A DNA stretch of 11,514 nt, from NCBI GenBank assembly GCA_030523505.1, contig JAUNIK010000042.1:1-11514 (forward strand), read 5' to 3'. Both the position numbers and the translations under genes were made by a program. This DNA comes from Prevotellaceae bacterium (GTDB lineage: Bacteria; Bacteroidota; Bacteroidia; Bacteroidales; Bacteroidaceae). The notes beneath the pieces are model-generated. The model saw only the letters and a list, made by a program, of their open reading frames with translations. It searched no databases and was not told where the DNA came from. Below, one piece after another: positions 1-6,284 of this stretch (positions are counted from its first letter, which is position 1; each line of letters starts with the position of its first letter).

Positions 1-2430
1 TATGTCGATTTCACATTGACACCAGAGGAAGTGGCTGCAGCGCTCACCTCGTCGGGTCTTGAAGTAGGCGCACTCGAAGAAGTACAGTCTATCAAAGGTG
101 GTCTCAAAGGTCTTTTCGTAGGACAGGTCCTCACTTGCGAGGATATCCCTGAGACTCATCTCCATCTCACAACAGTTGACCTCGGCAAGGGCGAGCCACA
201 GCAGATTGTCTGCGGTGCACCAAACTGCCGTGCTGGTCTCAAAGTAATCGTTGCTGACTTAGGTTGCGTGCTCTACGACGGCGACAAGGAATTCAAAATC
301 AAGAAGTCGAAACTCCGTGGCTATGAGTCGAACGGTATGATCTGCGCTGAGGATGAAATCGGCATCGGCACAAGTCATGACGGTATCATCGAATTGCCAG
401 AGGATGCAGTGGTTGGTACACCAGCAGCTGAGTACTACAATCTTGAGAGCGACTGGCTCATCGAGGTTGACATCACTGCCAACCGTGCTGACGCCCTCTC
501 ACACTGGGGTGTTGCCCGCGACCTCTACGCTTGGTTGAAGCAGAACGGTTACGAGACTTCACTCCATCGTCCTGACTGCTCGAAGTTTGCTGTTGACAAC
601 GAGGATATGCCTATCGAGGTTGTTATTGAGAACACCGAGGCTTGCCGCCGTTATGTTGGCCTTTCTATCACCGGATGTGAGGTGAAGGAATCGCCAGAGT
701 GGTTGAAGAACAAGCTCAACATCATCGGTCTCCGTCCAATCAACAATATCGTTGACATCACAAACTACATCATGATGGCTTATGGTCAGCCAATGCACTG
801 CTTCGATGCAGACATGGTTACCGGCAAGAAGATTGTGGTGAAGACAATGCCAGAGGGCACACCATTCGTTACCCTCGATGGTGAGGAGCACAAACTCTCT
901 GCCCGCGACCTCGCTATCTGCAACGCTGAGGAACCAATGTGTATCGCTGGTGTGTTTGGCGGTAAGGGTTCGGGCACATACGACACCACTACAAACGTTG
1001 TTCTCGAGTCGGCATATTTCCACCCAACATGGATCCGCAAGTCAGCCCGCCGTCATGGTCTCTCAACAGATGCTTCATTCCGTTTCGAGCGTGGTATTGA
1101 TCCAAACGGACAGGTTTATGCCATCATGCAGGCAGCCATCCTCTGCAAGGAGTTGGCTGGCGGTAAGGTGTCAATGCAGATAAAGGATGTTTATCCAAAC
1201 CCAATCGAGAATCCTGTTGTGGAACTCTCTTACGACTATGCTCACACTCTCATCGGTAAGGAGATTGGCAAGGACACAATCAAGTCGATTGCCCAGAACC
1301 TCGAGATGAAGGTATTGGCAGAAACAGAGGAGAGCGTTACCCTCGAGGTTCCTGCATACCGTGTTGACGTTCAGCGTCCATGCGATGTTGTTGAGGATAT
1401 CCTTCGTATATATGGATATAATAATGTGGAGATTCCTACACAGTTGAAGTCTTCACTCACAGTGGCTGAGGCAAGCGACATGGAGCATCGCCTTGAGAAC
1501 ATCATCGGCGAGCAGTTGGTAGGTTGTGGCTTCAACGAGATTCTGAACAATTCGCTCTCGAAGACTTCTTACTATCAGGGCTTGAATGTATATACCGAGG
1601 AGACAACGGTGAAGGTGATGAACCCACTGTCAGCCGACCTTGGTGTGATGCGTCAGACACTGCTCTTCGGCGGTCTTGAGTCAATCATGCGCAATGCTAA
1701 CCGCAAGATGGCCAACCTCAAGTTCTTCGAGTTTGGTAACTGCTACCACTACAATGCAGAGAAGCACACCGATGAGAATCCTATCAAGGCTTACTCTGAG
1801 GAGATGCACCTCGGCTTGTGGGTTACTGGTAAGCGTGTTGAGGGCTCTTGGGCTCATCCAAACGAGGATACCACATTCTATGAGTTGAAGGCTTATGTGC
1901 TCAACATATTGAACCGTCTCGGTATGCCAATGGGCATGCTTGTGAGCGAGAAGAGCCAGAACAATATCTTCTCTTCTGCGCTCGAGTTGAAGAACCGTGG
2001 TGGTAAGGTATTCGTAGAGATGGGTATCATTTCAAAGGCAATCCAGAAGAAGGCTGACATCGCAGCACCTGTTTACTATGCAGACATCCACTGGAGTGCA
2101 GTGATGAAGGCTATCCTCAAGAATAAGGTTGAGTTCACAGAGATTTCGAAGTTCCCTTCAGTATCGCGTGACCTCGCCCTCTTGATTGACAAGAGTGTTG
2201 AGTTTGCACAGATCGAGCAGATTGCCCGTCAGTCGGAGAAGAAGCTCCTCAAGAGCGTAGAGCTCTTCGATGTATATGAGGGCAAGAACCTCCCAGCTGG
2301 CAAGAAGTCGTATGCGGTGAACTTCATCCTTCAGGATTCAGAGAAGACCCTCAACGACAAGGCGATTGAGAGCATCATGAACAAGATCATCACAAATCTC
2401 AAGAAGCAGCTCGGCGCAGAACTACGCTAA
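1..2430 (+). CDS. pheT: Phenylalanine--tRNA ligase beta subunit (5' end outside window)
   Basis: This is the beta chain of the cytosolic alpha2-beta2 enzyme that charges tRNA-Phe with phenylalanine using ATP. The reading frame is open from base 1 (YVDFTLTPEE...), so the gene enters from upstream. By comparison with the family only about 10 residues are missing; the TTG at 16 is not the start. The 809 visible residues contain, in order, an EMAP-II/OB-fold tRNA-binding domain (about residues 38-150, FVGQV and IVCGAPN), the B3/B4 editing region (about 215-390, with RPINNIVDITNY), the B5 domain (about 400-475, PAYRVDV...EDILRIYGY), the catalytic-like core, and a C-terminal FDX-ACB anticodon-binding domain (about 718-809, KFPSVSRDLALLID). 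It is full length for the family apart from the cut end, with no frameshift. pheS is not in the window. Identification is secure. Confidence 0.97.
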   Translation, partial: YVDFTLTPEEVAAALTSSGLEVGALEEVQSIKGGLKGLFVGQVLTCEDIPETHLHLTTVDLGKGEPQQIVCGAPNCRAGLKVIVADLGCVLYDGDKEFKIKKSKLRGYESNGMICAEDEIGIGTSHDGIIELPEDAVVGTPAAEYYNLESDWLIEVDITANRADALSHWGVARDLYAWLKQNGYETSLHRPDCSKFAVDNEDMPIEVVIENTEACRRYVGLSITGCEVKESPEWLKNKLNIIGLRPINNIVDITNYIMMAYGQPMHCFDADMVTGKKIVVKTMPEGTPFVTLDGEEHKLSARDLAICNAEEPMCIAGVFGGKGSGTYDTTTNVVLESAYFHPTWIRKSARRHGLSTDASFRFERGIDPNGQVYAIMQAAILCKELAGGKVSMQIKDVYPNPIENPVVELSYDYAHTLIGKEIGKDTIKSIAQNLEMKVLAETEESVTLEVPAYRVDVQRPCDVVEDILRIYGYNNVEIPTQLKSSLTVAEASDMEHRLENIIGEQLVGCGFNEILNNSLSKTSYYQGLNVYTEETTVKVMNPLSADLGVMRQTLLFGGLESIMRNANRKMANLKFFEFGNCYHYNAEKHTDENPIKAYSEEMHLGLWVTGKRVEGSWAHPNEDTTFYELKAYVLNILNRLGMPMGMLVSEKSQNNIFSSALELKNRGGKVFVEMGIISKAIQKKADIAAPVYYADIHWSAVMKAILKNKVEFTEISKFPSVSRDLALLIDKSVEFAQIEQIARQSEKKLLKSVELFDVYEGKNLPAGKKSYAVNFILQDSEKTLNDKAIESIMNKIITNLKKQLGAELR

Positions 2431-2436
2431 GGAGAC

Positions 2437-2470
2437 CTTCCCCCGGCCCCTTCCTTCCAGGACGGGGAGT
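2437..2470 (+). repeat. Left arm of long GC-rich inverted repeat
   Basis: A 34-nt C-rich stretch begins 6 nt after the pheT stop. Its reverse complement matches 2577-2610 at 29 of 34 positions. In plus-strand RNA three of the five differences become G-U pairs and two are C-A mismatches, so a long stem enclosing about 106 nt is possible. It contains the 11-mer CCCCCGGCCCC (2440-2450), which recurs inverted at 4993-5003. It may end or process the pheT transcript or be a REP-like dispersed repeat; the function is inference. Confidence 0.75.
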
Positions 2471-2576
2471 GATTACTATCTTTTGCATGAAATGGATAGA
2501 TAGGGAAGGACATAATGAAATAAATATAGAGAATAATCAATAAAACTCCACGTCCCCCCAGGAGGATAAACATTTT

Positions 2577-2610
2577 ACTCCCCGTCTTGAAAAGAAGGGG
2601 TTGGGGGAAG
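2577..2610 (-). repeat. Right arm of long GC-rich inverted repeat, abutting yebC start
   Basis: This is the partner of 2437-2470. It ends 4 nt before the yebC ATG, so the purine-rich GGGGGAAG just before the start lies inside the arm. If the stem forms in a read-through transcript from pheT, it would bury the yebC initiation region. No T-run follows the arm, so it is not a classical intrinsic terminator. The 106 nt between the arms are AT-rich and show no convincing gene; TATCTTTTG near 2478 is one base too long for a -7 box. Confidence 0.75.
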
Positions 2611-2614
2611 ATCA

Positions 2615-3352
2615 ATGGGAAGAGCATTTGAATTCCGTAAAGCAAGAAAATTGAAGAGATGGGGCAACATGGCAAAGACCTTTACCCGTCTGGGTAAGCA
2701 GATTGCAATCGCAGTAAAGGCTGGTGGTCCAGATCCTGAGACAAACTCTACACTCCGTTCTATCATCGCTACATGTAAGCGTGAGAACATGCCTAAGGAC
2801 AACATCGACCGCGCTATCAAGAACGCGATGGGTAAGGACCAGTCAGATTACAAGGAAGTGACATACGAGGGATACGGACCTCACGGTATCGCTGTCTTCG
2901 TTGACACACTTACTGACAACACCACACGTACTGTTGCTGACGTTCGCTCAATCTTCAACAAGTTCAACGGTAACATGGGTACTACAGGTTCGTTGGCATT
3001 CCTCTTCGACCACAAGGCTCAGTTCACCTTCAAGAAGAACGAGGACATCGACATGGACGAACTCATTCTCGACCTTATCGACTACAATGTAGAGGACGAG
3101 TTTGACGAGGACTATGATGAGGACAAGGAGGAGACAACAATCACTATCTACGGTGATCCTAAGTCTTACGCTCAGATCCAGAAGGCTCTCGAGGAAAAGG
3201 GCTTCGAGGTAGCAGGTGAGTTCACTTATGTTCCAAACGACCTCAAGGAGGTTAACGAGGAGCAGCGTGCTACAATCGAGAAGATGATCGAGAAGCTCGA
3301 GGAGTTTGACGATGTTCAGACTGTTTATACAAACATGAAGCCTGAGGAATAA
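2615..3352 (+). CDS. yebC: YebC/TACO1 family protein
   Basis: A YebC-family protein of 245 residues, the usual family length. The N-terminus (MGRAFEFRKARKLKRWGNMA) and the block around KAGGPDPETNSTLR and ENMPKDNIDRAIK (residues 47-71) are family hallmarks and fix the ATG at 2615. Family members were long annotated as transcriptional regulators. The mitochondrial homologue TACO1 is a translational activator, and more recent work places bacterial members at the ribosome, easing translation of difficult (proline-rich) stretches. Residues 159-173 form a strongly acidic run (VEDEFDEDYDEDKEE) between the second and third domains. It lies 184 nt after pheT and 4 nt before the GHL10 gene, so it is probably co-transcribed with the latter. 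No consensus promoter is visible upstream. Identity is secure; the exact role here is inference. Confidence 0.96.
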   Translation: MGRAFEFRKARKLKRWGNMAKTFTRLGKQIAIAVKAGGPDPETNSTLRSIIATCKRENMPKDNIDRAIKNAMGKDQSDYKEVTYEGYGPHGIAVFVDTLTDNTTRTVADVRSIFNKFNGNMGTTGSLAFLFDHKAQFTFKKNEDIDMDELILDLIDYNVEDEFDEDYDEDKEETTITIYGDPKSYAQIQKALEEKGFEVAGEFTYVPNDLKEVNEEQRATIEKMIEKLEEFDDVQTVYTNMKPEE

Positions 3353-3356
3353 GATA

Positions 3357-4880
3357 GTGAAGACCTTTAGACAAATACTCTTGATAGCACTCATTGTTTT
3401 GGGTGCTATCAATGTTTACGGACAGCAGAAACGCGAGTTCCGTGGTGCATGGATACAGGCTGTCAACGGCCAGTTCCAAGGCATTGGCAAGGAGAAGATG
3501 CAGCAGACACTTACCTATCAGCTCGATGAGTTGCAGAAGGACGGAGTCAATGCCATCATCTTCCAGGTGCGTCCTGAGTGTGACGCACTCTATCCAAGTG
3601 CCATCGAGCCATGGAGCCGTTTCCTCACCGGTGTGCAGGGCAAGAATCCTGGTTGGGATCCTCTGCAGTGGATGATTGACGAATGTCATAAGAGAGGCAT
3701 GGAACTCCATGCATGGATAAACCCTTACCGTGCAAAGACTGCCGGTACAAGAGAGTTTGCAAACAATAATATCTGTGTGCTCCATCCAGAGCGCTATTTC
3801 GCTTATGGTGAGCCAGGCAAGGAAATATTTGTCCTGAATCCGGCACTGAAGGAGAACCGCGATTATATCTGTCAGGTGTCAGCCGACATCGTGAGTCGCT
3901 ATGACATCGACGGATTCCACATCGACGACTATTTCTATCCTTACCCAGTGGCTGGCATACCTATCCCTGACCAGCAGTACTATGAGGCAAACAAAGCCGG
4001 TTTCAAGACTATACAGGACTGGCGTCGCAACAATGTGAACCTCTTCATCAAGCAGTTGCACGAGACAATCCAGCAGATAAAGCCTTGGGTGAAGTTCGGT
4101 GTTTCGCCTTTCGGCATCTACCGCAACAAGAAGAGCGATCCAATGAACGGTTCCGAGACCAACGGTCTGCAGAACTATGACGATCTCTATGCAGATGTGC
4201 TTCTCTGGGTGAACAACGGTTGGATTGACTATTGCGTGCCACAGGTGTATTGGGAGATTGGTAACAAGGCTGCCGACTATGACACACTCATCAAGTGGTG
4301 GAACAGATTCTGCAGCAACCGTCCTCTCTATATCGGTGAGGATGTCGAGCGTACAGTGAAGTACACCGACCCAAAGAACCCTAACTCACACCAGATGGGT
4401 GCAAAGTATCAGCTCCACAGCCAGATGAAGAATGTGCAGGGAACAGTTCTTTGGTATGCCAAGGCTGCTGTTGACAATGTAGGCAACTACGGCACAACCC
4501 TCCGCCAGCACTATTGGCGTTATCCTGCCCTCCAGCCAGCAATGCCGTTTATCGACAACGAGGCTCCGGGAAAGGTTCGCAAGATGAAGCCAATATGGAC
4601 TCCTGACGGATACATGCTCTTCTGGTTTGAACCAAAGGCAAAGAAAGTGTCGGATCCTATCAAGGAGGAGATGAATCTTGCTAAGAAGTATGTTGTTTAT
4701 CGTTTTAATTCAGGCGAGAAGATCAACACCAACGATCCTTCAAAGATTGTTGCGATAACCGATAACACATACTACAAGCTTCCTTATGAAAACGGTAAGA
4801 AGAAGTATGTATATGTAGTGACCGCCCTCGACCGAATGCAGAATGAGAGCGCCTTCGTAAAGAAGAATGTGAAACTGTAA
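3357..4880 (+). CDS. Secreted family-10-like glycosyl hydrolase (GHL10/DUF187)
   Basis: This 507-residue protein starts at a GTG 4 nt after the yebC stop. Translation from there gives a good signal peptide (MKTFRQILLIALIVLGAINVYG, then QQKREFRGAW), which supports the start. The body is a GHL10 (DUF187) TIM barrel, with REFRGAW at the first strand, the acidic pair in FHIDDYF (D190, D191), GVSPFGIYRN (from residue 248) and PQVYWE (E300). Residues from about 400 to the end look like a fibronectin-III-type beta domain (residues such as KYVVYRF and KYVYVVTALDR). In E. coli the GHL10 protein DigH cleaves denuded peptidoglycan glycan strands, so a wall-glycan substrate is plausible but unproven here. 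It probably acts in the periplasm or at the surface. The pairing with yebC looks like shared transcription rather than shared function. Confidence 0.9.
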   Translation: MKTFRQILLIALIVLGAINVYGQQKREFRGAWIQAVNGQFQGIGKEKMQQTLTYQLDELQKDGVNAIIFQVRPECDALYPSAIEPWSRFLTGVQGKNPGWDPLQWMIDECHKRGMELHAWINPYRAKTAGTREFANNNICVLHPERYFAYGEPGKEIFVLNPALKENRDYICQVSADIVSRYDIDGFHIDDYFYPYPVAGIPIPDQQYYEANKAGFKTIQDWRRNNVNLFIKQLHETIQQIKPWVKFGVSPFGIYRNKKSDPMNGSETNGLQNYDDLYADVLLWVNNGWIDYCVPQVYWEIGNKAADYDTLIKWWNRFCSNRPLYIGEDVERTVKYTDPKNPNSHQMGAKYQLHSQMKNVQGTVLWYAKAAVDNVGNYGTTLRQHYWRYPALQPAMPFIDNEAPGKVRKMKPIWTPDGYMLFWFEPKAKKVSDPIKEEMNLAKKYVVYRFNSGEKINTNDPSKIVAITDNTYYKLPYENGKKKYVYVVTALDRMQNESAFVKKNVKL

Positions 4881-4889
4881 TACAACATC

Positions 4890-4906
4890 ATATTGTAATA
4901 CAATAT
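4890..4906. repeat. Short AT-rich palindrome after the GHL10 gene
   Basis: Two 8-nt arms, ATATTGTA and TACAATAT, flank a single central A. The site starts 10 nt after the GHL10 stop and runs directly into the terminator stem. It may be an extra stem near the RNA 3' end. Its place between convergent genes argues against an operator. Confidence 0.5.
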
Positions 4907-4938
4907 AAAAAGGACAAGCCTCGCGCCTGTCCTTTTTT
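4907..4938. terminator. Bidirectional intrinsic terminator between convergent genes
   Basis: The arms AAAAAGGACA (4907-4916) and TGTCCTTTTT (4928-4937) pair perfectly around an 11-nt loop. There is a T-run on the plus strand and, from the A-run, one on the minus strand. It can therefore end the yebC-GHL10 transcript and the opposing gene at 5007-5447. Confidence 0.9.
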
Positions 4939-4980
4939 ATATTATATAATGTAGGGTTTTCGTTTTCGTCTTCGTTACCT

Positions 4981-5004
4981 CCTCCCCCATCGGGGGCCGG
5001 GGGC
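4981..5004 (-). repeat. GC-rich element sharing a core with the pheT/yebC repeat
   Basis: Read on the minus strand, the element begins 2 nt after the stop codon of the gene at 5007-5447. It includes CCCCCGGCCCC (4993-5003 inverted), identical to 2440-2450 just after pheT. It also forms a CCCCC/GGGGG hairpin (4984-4988 with 4992-4996). Both copies follow a stop codon in the same relative orientation, which suggests a dispersed REP-like family. Confidence 0.55.
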
Positions 5005-5006
5005 TC

Positions 5007-5447
5007 TTACTCCTTCATCAGTTCCTCAAAGAAACTATCGAGGTCTTTGTCGAGGTCGCCCATCAAATCACCACCAATGATGATAGTCTCATCGTCGGCA
5101 ATGAACAGTTCAGCCACAGGTTCACGCTCATCATCCTCGAGCACATAGCTGAATGGCTTTGCAATGCCCATATGGTCGATACGCTCAGAGAAGTTGTGAA
5201 GGCGCTGACGAAGCAACTGTGCCACCTGTGAATAGAACTTATCGTTGGTGTTGCCTATCCATTCGTCGATGACACAACGGTTCAGTTCGTTGTCATCATC
5301 ATCGTAGGTGAGAATCTCACCACTGTCTTGTACAACCTTCATATGGATGTCGGTAAATGCCACCGATTCTTCACTCTGTGGAAATTTGTTTATTACCTTC
5401 TCAATTGCGCGATCCACCTGCTGGATGGTCTGTTGACTATGCTCCAT
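5007..5447 (-). CDS. Conserved-looking acidic protein of unknown function
   Basis: I do not recognise a named family. The product is a 146-residue soluble protein with no signal peptide and no membrane segment. From the start MEHSQQTIQQVDRAIEKVI the order is: an N-terminal helix; a beta-rich part (FTDIHMKVVQDSGEILTYDDDDNE) with an Asp run; a middle helical part (FYSQVAQLLRQRLHNF); then strands (PFSYVLEDDE...AELFIADDETIIIGG) and a very acidic helical tail ending DSFFEELMKE. A longer frame reaches back to an ATG at 5504, but the promoter -7 box (5475-5482) lies inside that extension, so I place the start at 5447. It is a single-gene unit, convergent with the GHL10 gene. A cytoplasmic, possibly binding or adaptor, protein fits the composition, but no function can be given. 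Confidence 0.85.
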   Translation of the reverse strand: MEHSQQTIQQVDRAIEKVINKFPQSEESVAFTDIHMKVVQDSGEILTYDDDDNELNRCVIDEWIGNTNDKFYSQVAQLLRQRLHNFSERIDHMGIAKPFSYVLEDDEREPVAELFIADDETIIIGGDLMGDLDKDLDSFFEELMKE

Positions 5448-5474
5448 TTTTTGCTTTGTTTTAATTTCTAAGTG

Positions 5475-5505
5475 CAAAAGTACACTTTTTTTGGTATTAA
5501 ACAAA
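5475..5505 (-). promoter_or_regulatory. Bacteroidetes housekeeping promoter for the 5007-5447 gene
   Basis: On the minus strand, TTTG (5502-5505) is followed after 19 nt by TACTTTTG (5475-5482), an exact match to the Bacteroidetes TTTG-N19-TAnnTTTG consensus. The -7 box ends 27 nt before the ATG at 5447, so this promoter also fixes the start codon. Confidence 0.8.
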
Positions 5506-5543
5506 TAATAATTGTAAAAAACTATGTCTTATTGCCGGCTTTT

Positions 5544-5575
5544 CTTGGTTATTTGCAGAAAAAGCAGTAATTTTG
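5544..5575 (+). promoter_or_regulatory. Promoter of rpsP
   Basis: TAATTTTG (5568-5575) matches the TAnnTTTG -7 box. A CTTGG at 5544-5548 lies 19 nt upstream as a near-match -33 element. The surrounding GCAGTAATTTTGCAG closely resembles the promoter at 10754-10768. Transcription would start near 5582, leaving a leader of about 80 nt. Confidence 0.75.
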
Positions 5576-5580
5576 CAGTC

Positions 5581-5639
5581 GCAATCACGAGTTGATTGCA
5601 TCAAGTTTATTAATTATTCACCGAGGGGACGAGTTCCTC
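5581..5639 (+). promoter_or_regulatory. Structured 5' leader of rpsP
   Basis: Two hairpins can form in the leader. The first has perfect 7-bp arms GCAATCA (5581-5587) and TGATTGC (5593-5599) with a 5-nt loop. The second pairs GAGGGG (5623-5628) with TTCCTC (5634-5639) using two G-U pairs. An AU-rich unpaired stretch then leads to the ATG. Ribosomal protein genes often carry autoregulatory leaders, so this is a candidate, but I cannot assign it to a known RNA family. Confidence 0.4.
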
Positions 5640-5660
5640 TCATAAAACTTTTATTAAAAA

Positions 5661-6179
5661 ATGGCAACAAAGATTCGTTTGCAGCGCGGTGGTCACAAAG
5701 GTTATGCAGTTTACCGCATTGTAGTAGCTGACGCTCGCGCACCACGTGATGGTAAGTTCACTGAGAAGCTCGGTGTTTACAATCCAAACACAAACCCTGT
5801 ATCTGTAATTCTTGACTTCGAGCGTGCTCTCCATTGGGTAGAGTGTGGTGCTCAGCCAACAGACACAGTTCGTACAATCCTCAAGAACGAGGGCGTTTAC
5901 CTTATGAAGCACCTTAAGGGTGGCGTTAAGAAGGGCGCATTCGATGAGGCTACAGCACAGGCTAAGTTCGATGCTTGGAAGCAGGCTAAGGCTAACGGCA
6001 ACCAGGCTGTTGTTGATGCTAACGCAAAGGCAAAGAAGGAAGCTGCTGCTAAGAACCTTGAGGCAGAGAAGAAGGTCAACGAGGCTATCGCTAAGAAGGT
6101 TGCTGACAAGAAGGCTGCTGCTGCAGTTGCTGCTGCAGAGGCTGCTGCTCCTGCAGAGGAGACAGCTGAGGAGGCTTAA
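5661..6179 (+). CDS. rpsP: 30S ribosomal protein S16 with long Ala/Lys-rich tail
   Basis: S16 is a small-subunit protein that binds 16S rRNA early in 30S assembly. The first 85 or so residues are the conserved S16 fold ([20 protein letters not shown], then [16 protein letters not shown] and [15 protein letters not shown]). The full 172 residues are about twice the E. coli length of 82. The extra half is a Lys/Ala-rich, mostly helical stretch ending in an Ala/Glu tail ([12 protein letters not shown]), as is common in Bacteroidetes S16. The start follows a typical A-rich stretch with no Shine-Dalgarno site. The gene has its own promoter and a strong terminator, so it is monocistronic, without the rimM-trmD-rplS neighbours seen in many other phyla. 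Confidence 0.97.
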   Translation: MATKIRLQRGGHKGYAVYRIVVADARAPRDGKFTEKLGVYNPNTNPVSVILDFERALHWVECGAQPTDTVRTILKNEGVYLMKHLKGGVKKGAFDEATAQAKFDAWKQAKANGNQAVVDANAKAKKEAAAKNLEAEKKVNEAIAKKVADKKAAAAVAAAEAAAPAEETAEEA

Positions 6180-6210
6180 TCCTTCCTTCGTGATCTTTTC
6201 ACAAAACATA

Positions 6211-6246
6211 AAGCCCAGGACCTATAATGTGGTCTTGGGCTTTTAT
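6211..6246 (+). terminator. Intrinsic terminator of rpsP
   Basis: Twelve-base arms AAGCCCAGGACC (6211-6222) and GGTCTTGGGCTT (6231-6242) pair with a single G-U, around an 8-nt loop, and run into TTTT. It sits 31 nt after the rpsP stop and only about 40 nt before the GH20 start. Confidence 0.92.
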
Positions 6247-6284
6247 TGTTCTTATTGCTAAACCTAATTCTATATAATTACCTT

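Noticed and set aside
2427..2675. Minus-strand open frame across the pheT-yebC gap
   Set aside because: It overlaps both real genes, reads through the GC-rich repeat arms and has a composition typical of antisense shadow.
5448..5504. N-terminal extension (MFNTKK...) of the minus-strand unknown gene
   Set aside because: The consensus promoter -7 box lies inside it, so it is not transcribed from that promoter.
6114..6160. GCTGCTGCAG-type repeats in the rpsP tail
   Set aside because: These are alanine and glutamate codons of the low-complexity S16 extension and need no separate explanation.
5640..6209. 189-residue minus-strand frame opposite rpsP
   Set aside because: It is the antisense of a biased, repetitive Ala/Lys-rich gene; the Leu/Ser/Cys-rich product is a shadow.
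6246..6284. TTG start adding 13 residues to GH20
   Set aside because: It begins at the rpsP terminator tail and would displace a good signal peptide that starts at 6285.
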